A stretch of 10,383 bases of DNA, from positions 1 to 10,383 of the forward strand of contig DGUE01000111.1 of assembly GCA_002393895.1 (NCBI GenBank). Reading direction: 5' to 3'. Below the pieces are notes generated by a model. That model was not told where the DNA came from and made no database searches. It worked only from the letters and a program-made list of their open reading frames with translations. The position numbers and the translations under genes are program-made. The stretch comes from Bacteroidales bacterium UBA4318 (GTDB lineage Bacteria > Bacteroidota > Bacteroidia > Bacteroidales > UBA932). Below, piece after piece: positions 7,001-10,383 of this stretch; the stretch's first letter is position 1, and every line of letters starts with the position of its first letter.

Positions 7001-8699
7001 GGTCGAGAATATAGTTGTAAAGCTGATGGATGTCCATCAGTTGTTTATCCGCAAGCCCGGAATGAAAATCCCAGTTCGGGAAATAATGCGGGTTGTCGGG
7101 CGAATTGCCAGGATAAGGAGAACGGTTCTTCGAATAGGTGGATGGAGTTCCCGAAGTGGCATTAAGGCCGAACTTCACCCACAGATAGTCCTTGCAATCG
7201 AATATCCAATCCCCTTCTCCGCCATTCGCATCGGGATCCCACTGAGCCCCGCCTTCATCGAACGGCGTCTTCACATACCAGGATACTTTCTTGCCATCAA
7301 GCCCGGGCGTATATTTGAAAGTAAGGCAATGATACTCATAGTGAGCATCGCAGTTGACGATTTCGTCGGTAGAGAGCAACAGGGACCCTTCCTGCCCGGC
7401 CTGGAGTTCTTCCTCATCACCTGATTCTGCCTCACCGTCATCACCCAGCACCTCAACAAATATCGAATGGGAATTGTTGATGGTGATGAAATAGGAATAG
7501 GAAGTGCTGCGCTCCACATCGTAGTTGTCCCAATCCCGGCCATTTCCGGAACTGCTGTTGGTAAAATCTCCCAGATGGACCGTGTACACGGCTTCGGTGG
7601 TGAGCGCATTGGCCGTGCTCTTGCCATTGGTAGCAGCATCTACACCATTATCGGTAAGGCCGAGAAGCATATCGAACCTCACATAGGTTCCATTCTCGGG
7701 AGCATAGTCGAAGTCGGATTCTTCTTTGGACGGATCCGTCTCTTTCTCACGAAGGTAGTAACTGGGAGAAGGCAGCCCCATAATGGACGCCTTCGGTTCC
7801 TGGCAATTCTCGAGCATATAGAACGAGAACACATCCCATTCCTTGCCGTTTACAGTTTCCTTGCCTTCGAAGAAGGTCTTTTCGGTATCGAAGAAATCGA
7901 TATCGTCAGGCTGCCCGGACCCGGGGATAAGGTAGCATTCCGAAGGCACATTATAAACCCACCATTTTCGGGGATCGCACTTGCTTGGATCAATATTATA
8001 CGTGTTGTAGCTGATGTAGAACTTGACCTTGGCGTCGAGCGGCCTGAGTTTCAACTGATACTCGTTGTTCGGTTTGTTGTAGACAGCCTCGCTGCCGGAT
8101 ATTTCGCCCCAACTCAGGCTGCCGGTGCTTACTCCGGTGATTTTGTCCATCATCAAGAACAGGTCGCCTCTGTTGAGCACTTCCTGTTCAAGGGTAACGC
8201 GAACTTCCGTGAGATCCTCGTAAGTATCGATTTCCGCAAGGACGTCTACCGGATCCTGATGATTGAGCGAAGTGATAGTGCTGGTTACGTTCGCCAGCAA
8301 TACCAGCGTACAGTCGTCTTTTGCCTGGGTAGCAATCTTGACAACGCCGCGGCTGTTGTCGGAGTTCTCCACATACCAGCCTTCGTTGCTGTGGCCGTCG
8401 AGATCATCCAGAGAAGAGATGAGATGCTCGTAGGTGAAGTATCTGCCGTAGAACTTGTCGCCGTTCCCATCGAATATCATCACGTAGAGATCGTGTATAC
8501 GCGACTCGTCGGCCCTGGAAGATTCAGCCTTCGTCTCTATCTTCACCTCGTTCCGCTGAGGATAGCCGAAGCCGATGTTGAGAGTCACAGGAGTGCCTTC
8601 GGGCAGCTTGTCCTCAACAACGCCCCTGATCTCTTCCCTGACACAGGAAAGAGACATCAGCATGCAGAGAACTGCGGTTATGCGCGCAAAAAACTTCAC
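4041..8699 (-). CDS. Giant fimbrillin/DUF4906-like surface lipoprotein with EF-hand loop (candidate accessory or tip adhesin)
   Basis: The 1552-residue product has a lipoprotein signal (MKFFARITAVL, LMSLSC with Cys19; VREE after the Cys may favour surface export). The start is a GTG at 8699, forced by an in-frame TAG at 8703-8705. Residues about 35-410 resemble the N-terminal fimbrillin/DUF4906 group: a maturation-like site IETKAES (54-60), then RIHDLYVMIFDGNG (67-80), KLRPLDAKVKFYI (217-229) and a W-rich KWWVYNVPSECYL (245-257). An acidic linker lies at about 418-437. Residues 760-882 hold CLTRNRDNDGDGVIDPEEVR (762-781), with a perfect EF-hand loop, and end in SSVRCVRN (874-881). Residues about 990-1079 (YCPAGYRLPNMTEM to IRCVKD) look like the lectin-like fold of Bacteroidetes surface proteins. 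About 1085-1300 looks like two Ig-like domains. The last 250 residues are aromatic-rich and unassigned. It is exported and probably surface-anchored. By size and operon position it may be a tip or accessory adhesin, comparable in place to Mfa5, but no von Willebrand domain is seen. Confidence 0.88.
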   Translation of the reverse strand: MKFFARITAVLCMLMSLSCVREEIRGVVEDKLPEGTPVTLNIGFGYPQRNEVKIETKAESSRADESRIHDLYVMIFDGNGDKFYGRYFTYEHLISSLDDLDGHSNEGWYVENSDNSRGVVKIATQAKDDCTLVLLANVTSTITSLNHQDPVDVLAEIDTYEDLTEVRVTLEQEVLNRGDLFLMMDKITGVSTGSLSWGEISGSEAVYNKPNNEYQLKLRPLDAKVKFYISYNTYNIDPSKCDPRKWWVYNVPSECYLIPGSGQPDDIDFFDTEKTFFEGKETVNGKEWDVFSFYMLENCQEPKASIMGLPSPSYYLREKETDPSKEESDFDYAPENGTYVRFDMLLGLTDNGVDAATNGKSTANALTTEAVYTVHLGDFTNSSSGNGRDWDNYDVERSTSYSYFITINNSHSIFVEVLGDDGEAESGDEEELQAGQEGSLLLSTDEIVNCDAHYEYHCLTFKYTPGLDGKKVSWYVKTPFDEGGAQWDPDANGGEGDWIFDCKDYLWVKFGLNATSGTPSTYSKNRSPYPGNSPDNPHYFPNWDFHSGLADKQLMDIHQLYNYILDQTRKKAAGDSNDFLEETIEGEVQYVIRVTAFIEEYYYEKDPTLDPETAEADPDLWRKFVNADPRELHILSEAVYSEDGQSDVITSSHSIIQRSIQTFYNTYSPDLRTLWGTEHVDEMEYRIRKQKDPDHQTIWPWWKSGRDLPTSTKPNSDDNGRYNSAAIWGVSASPGWSTFLNYTVDNDTPELKDDYKYLAYSCLTRNRDNDGDGVIDPEEVRWYIASVNQLVGMWVGNEALSPSARLYQPENKNSIGDNREWRSWVVSSTASSITNPGVIRAEEGATKSTYDSYNWAFTSYPSVKFTVDDRHQVSSVRCVRNIGTYDSGGGVKDISGADLNVIPDEYYESPQGFNASGKVNANADGTYTLRFSRLDPRCIREFTLLDLPYADEYSMRNRVYMEMTMQDPSAEVTLPASKTQEELNDLITAAGHNSYCPAGYRLPNMTEMLLMASLQPTGYWTSGKNYPTRTFYSRGIRGSRITPGENHKIGWGYNGGIVHMHNSREKEATIMTDIRCVKDMNCTGEITGSISVPGGDKLHMGDDCQIKLNITSLGSAIRSLNLYLVFVGASGNEETRSIDLNGIKLSGVAIKDESVDWTVPTDLPLLGNMFIRAIVVNNAGTRKVLETPIRILSPVFASVRLLPCVYNGAQNPSYPVLLTVQSPSSDIRRWTLIIKDPLNETNSLNLAACSDARYWNTTWQFTYSLNSLATGTYSFQLDVLTADGKHTLSNIAKMDVLRINYVPNPGHTGDTGYNTASDITVSWEPDVVTGMNMASGDFIEANIDLSNCSYYPVYKTDPNTGLPVRDNDQTLGKDNIISIGITDTDHNTKVKVPYVYHIYYPAHDDDISADPQKDWLRPNISKSTGDDKSNGTNYKLFKGGAGTGFKLQSGYYYMPDTDYPQLFRLEKAGAFWNGQWMDTANWNEGGQNGNPSNAAESLAQILSSDTFYIGSTQGTHRSRATYFYVRAVRNGTETNAAGGGVSINDPINGGNL
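4048..4055 (-). promoter_or_regulatory. Possible ribosome binding site for the fimbrillin-LRR gene
   Basis: The minus strand reads GGAGGTAA inside the last codons of the giant lipoprotein gene. GGAGG lies 14 bases before the ATG at 4036, a long spacing, and it overlaps the alternative ATG at 4057. Bacteroidetes depend little on such sites, so this may be chance. Coupled translation from the upstream gene, which ends 4 bases before the ATG, may matter more. Confidence 0.3.
6363..6398 (-). other. EF-hand calcium-binding loop in the giant lipoprotein
   Basis: Residues 768-779 read DNDGDGVIDPEE. Asp at loop positions 1, 3, 5 and 9, Gly at 6, Ile at 8 and Glu at 12 fit the canonical 12-residue EF-hand calcium loop. 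Only one loop is seen, and no paired second EF-hand is obvious. Related large Bacteroidetes surface proteins, as I recall them, often carry a similar loop before E-V-R-W-Y. Calcium binding is inferred. Confidence 0.65.
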
Positions 8700-8702
8700 G
8701 GT

Positions 8703-9806
8703 CTAATCAAACGTAACGTATGCTTCTTTTTCGTACCAGTCCTGGACTTCGAAGTTGAACGAATAGTCATGCTCTTCGCTCCTCTTCGTAATTCGGGTCT
8801 CGATCTTGAGATGCTGGTTGCGAAGGATGTAAGGAATATCTTTCGAGCGGTTGTCATGGATAGGCAGATTCTCGAAAGTGTATTCAGAGTAGGTGGTGGC
8901 GTCCCCGGAACTGTACACCTTTTCTTTCTTGGTGACGCGGAAGGACAAATCACAGAAATACCTGCTTCCCACAAGCCTTGGAGGGGCCTCGCTTGGGAAT
9001 ACGGTTTTTATCGGCAAGGTGGATTTGTTGTCGGTAAACACCAAAGGATCGGCGCCGACGATTGTCAGATCCCTGTCGTAGGTATGGTCGGGCAGATAGT
9101 CCGGATCCTGCTCGAAGAGATAACCGCTGGAAGTATTGAGATCCCTCAGCGTTACCGTGCAGCCATGAATATCGACGGAGCCGCCGGTCTCATTGACAAA
9201 GGTAAAGCTGATTTTCGCCACAGGCCTGAGGAGATTGAGGTCTATCTGGCCGTTGCCCCAAGAGTTTATTGTCAGGCTCCCCTTTGCAGTAAGCGGCATC
9301 GTGGCGCCGAAATCGGGTTCGCCGCTAACTACCGAAAGCAGAAGCGCATTCAATGCATCCACGGTCTTGGCCGCTTTAAGAGCAGTTATCGTCGATGCAT
9401 TAAGACCGGCAGTATTGGCCACCGCAAACACTGTGTACAATCCTTTGCCAGGCCCTGTGAAATAGATGGTGGATTTGCTCGAATCAGTCTGCGCAGTCTG
9501 ACATTCGGAAGTGAACGTGGTTCCCAGGGCGTCCCAATAATCATCCGGCCAGCAGGCGACAAGGTCCCCGTCGGAATTGGCGATTCCTATTGCCAGGTCG
9601 GGAACGCCGCTTCCATTCAAAATAATGGCGCTGCCGTCGGCAATGTCGTCGCTCAGAGCCCGGGTGGCCATCATGCCGCTGGAGATGGATACAGCAATCC
9701 TGCCCTGCTCGTTCCGCACCGGTTCTTTGGTATTGCAAGAACCGGCCAGGAGAAGCAGGACCGCCGCCGAAACGGCTGACAGATATGAGCTGAATCTATT
9801 CGTCAT
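8703..9806 (-). CDS. Fimbrillin-like (FimA/Mfa-type) lipoprotein subunit
   Basis: The 367-residue product begins with a lipoprotein signal (MTNRFSSYLSAVSAAVLLLL, then AGSC with Cys24). The short segment ISSGMMATRALSDD (41-54) places a basic residue, Arg49, where gingipain-like proteases cut FimA/Mfa precursors before polymerisation. The middle has LLRPVAKISFTFVNE (192-206), the RxVAKI-type strand common in FimA and FimB/Mfa2 families. The C-terminus has YILRNQHLKIETRI (326-339) and FEVQDWYEK (352-360), the RNxxYxV and DW signatures of fimbrial subunits. It is probably exported and assembled on, or anchored to, the outer membrane. I cannot decide between a stalk subunit, a minor subunit and an Mfa2-like anchor. 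The ATG at 9806 overlaps the upstream subunit gene by 11 bases, and the giant lipoprotein follows after 3 bases, so the three genes are surely cotranscribed and probably translationally coupled. Confidence 0.85.
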   Translation of the reverse strand: MTNRFSSYLSAVSAAVLLLLAGSCNTKEPVRNEQGRIAVSISSGMMATRALSDDIADGSAIILNGSGVPDLAIGIANSDGDLVACWPDDYWDALGTTFTSECQTAQTDSSKSTIYFTGPGKGLYTVFAVANTAGLNASTITALKAAKTVDALNALLLSVVSGEPDFGATMPLTAKGSLTINSWGNGQIDLNLLRPVAKISFTFVNETGGSVDIHGCTVTLRDLNTSSGYLFEQDPDYLPDHTYDRDLTIVGADPLVFTDNKSTLPIKTVFPSEAPPRLVGSRYFCDLSFRVTKKEKVYSSGDATTYSEYTFENLPIHDNRSKDIPYILRNQHLKIETRITKRSEEHDYSFNFEVQDWYEKEAYVTFD

Positions 9807-10383
9807 TTATCGTAAGGCCGGGGGTTTCTGCGGAAACCTCTTTCCAATCGGTTACCGCAACATTCACGATGATGCCTCCGCCAAGGCGGATATGTATCTC
9901 GTAGATGTACTTCTTGCCGGGAAGCCATTTGGTAATGAGTTCTTCCGAGTTCTTCACAGGAATCTCATCGAGGCGGAGGGGGAACACGGGATGATTGTGT
10001 TCCGTCTCCAGCGTGTAGGGATTCTCCTGATCGTACTCATAGTCGAGCATCAACTGGGGGATGTAATCGCCGTAAGGAGCGAGCTCTTGCGGCGCCATCA
10101 GATCCCATTTGTCTGCAGGCATGGCGAACTCCTGTTTATTGCCGAGCGCAGTCGTGCCGCTGTGGCCCAGGACCGTGCTGCTCGTGTAGGACGAGGGTTC
10201 CCAGTTGCCGGTTCCCATTGTGGCAAGGCCGTTTCCGCTCTGCTCCACCGTGCCGGTGGCGCGGATGCATATATTGCGGAATCCGTACGAGTTCACCGTC
10301 ACACTGGTGGAAGGCGAGTCGTTGATGATGGTTACCCGCACTGCGCTGAGGATGTGATAGAACTCCAAAGCGACCGGAGTCGT
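9796..10383 (-). CDS. Fimbrillin-family subunit, C-terminal part (5' end outside window)
   Basis: The frame is open from the right window edge to the TAG at 9796-9798, giving 195 residues. A TTG at 10368 is not a believable start, since coding continues upstream of it (TTPVALEFYHILSAVRVTII). The pattern F-x-H-x-L-S-x-V (8-15), followed by FRNICIRATGTVE (36-48), MPQ-like APQELAPYGDYIPQLMLDYE (97-116), FPLRLDEIPVKN (135-146) and the end WLPGKKYIYEIHI with VAVTDWKEV, fits the Mfa-like fimbrillin family C-terminus, where the last strands take part in subunit packing. It is the first visible gene of the operon, so its missing N-terminus and the operon promoter lie to the right. Whether it is the major or a minor subunit cannot be told from this part. 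Confidence 0.8.
   Translation of the reverse strand, partial: TTPVALEFYHILSAVRVTIINDSPSTSVTVNSYGFRNICIRATGTVEQSGNGLATMGTGNWEPSSYTSSTVLGHSGTTALGNKQEFAMPADKWDLMAPQELAPYGDYIPQLMLDYEYDQENPYTLETEHNHPVFPLRLDEIPVKNSEELITKWLPGKKYIYEIHIRLGGGIIVNVAVTDWKEVSAETPGLTINDE

Noticed and set aside
7467..9779. A 770-codon open frame on the plus strand, antisense to the giant lipoprotein and its neighbour
   Set aside because: It crosses the junction of two well-supported minus-strand genes, has no signal, domain or family pattern, and is explained by codon bias of the genes below it.
9823..9838. Inverted repeat GGTTTC-TGCG-GAAACC near the end of the first fimbrillin gene
   Set aside because: It is a 6-bp stem inside coding sequence with no T-run. 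An attenuator between subunit genes is conceivable, but such stems occur often by chance.
10366..10368. TTG as a start codon for the rightmost gene
   Set aside because: The frame stays open to the window edge and the residues before it (TTPVA) fit the fimbrillin pattern, so the gene simply begins outside the window.

Overview
The window looks like a piece of a Bacteroidales chromosome (Bacteroidetes, gut or oral type, GC roughly one half). The evidence is Bacteroidetes-style promoters (TTTG and TAnnTTTG), a run of lipoproteins of the FimA/Mfa fimbrillin kind, a BspA-type leucine-rich repeat tail, and a Bacteroidetes-type 'SPRRxGKT' ATPase. I cannot name the genus. I see no tRNA, rRNA, CRISPR array, insertion sequence or phage gene.

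Layout. At the left edge (1-1077, minus) is a lipoprotein with a DUF362 domain. It runs off the window just as a second domain seems to begin, whose first residues resemble a thioredoxin-fold peroxidase (glutathione peroxidase/redoxin). A short AT-rich gap of about 100 bases holds divergent promoter-like sequences. Next, on the plus strand, is an AAA-type ATP-binding protein (1184-2356). Its last 27 bases overlap, tail to tail, the end of the next minus-strand gene.

The rest of the window (2330-10383, minus) is one tight block of four genes, transcribed from right to left. In order of transcription they are: the C-terminal end of a fimbrillin-type subunit (9796-10383, 5' end outside the window); a 367-residue fimbrillin-like lipoprotein (8703-9806, overlapping the previous gene by 11 bases); a very large 1552-residue lipoprotein (4041-8699, 3-base gap, GTG start) whose N-terminal part looks like the DUF4906/fimbrillin group, with a canonical EF-hand loop and several lectin-like and Ig-like segments; and a 568-residue fimbrillin-like lipoprotein ending in BspA-type leucine-rich repeats (2330-4036, 4-base gap). 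The spacing implies one transcript with coupled translation. The promoter must lie to the right of the window.

The best reading is an Mfa/Fim-like surface fimbria or adhesin operon: small subunits built first, then a giant accessory or tip-like protein, then a repeat-bearing adhesin. Assigning stalk, anchor and tip roles is inference. The most unusual items are the possible DUF362-peroxidase fusion, the mosaic giant lipoprotein with three similar segment endings, and the fimbrillin-LRR fusion. I found nothing that clearly amounts to an undescribed enzymatic or defence system.
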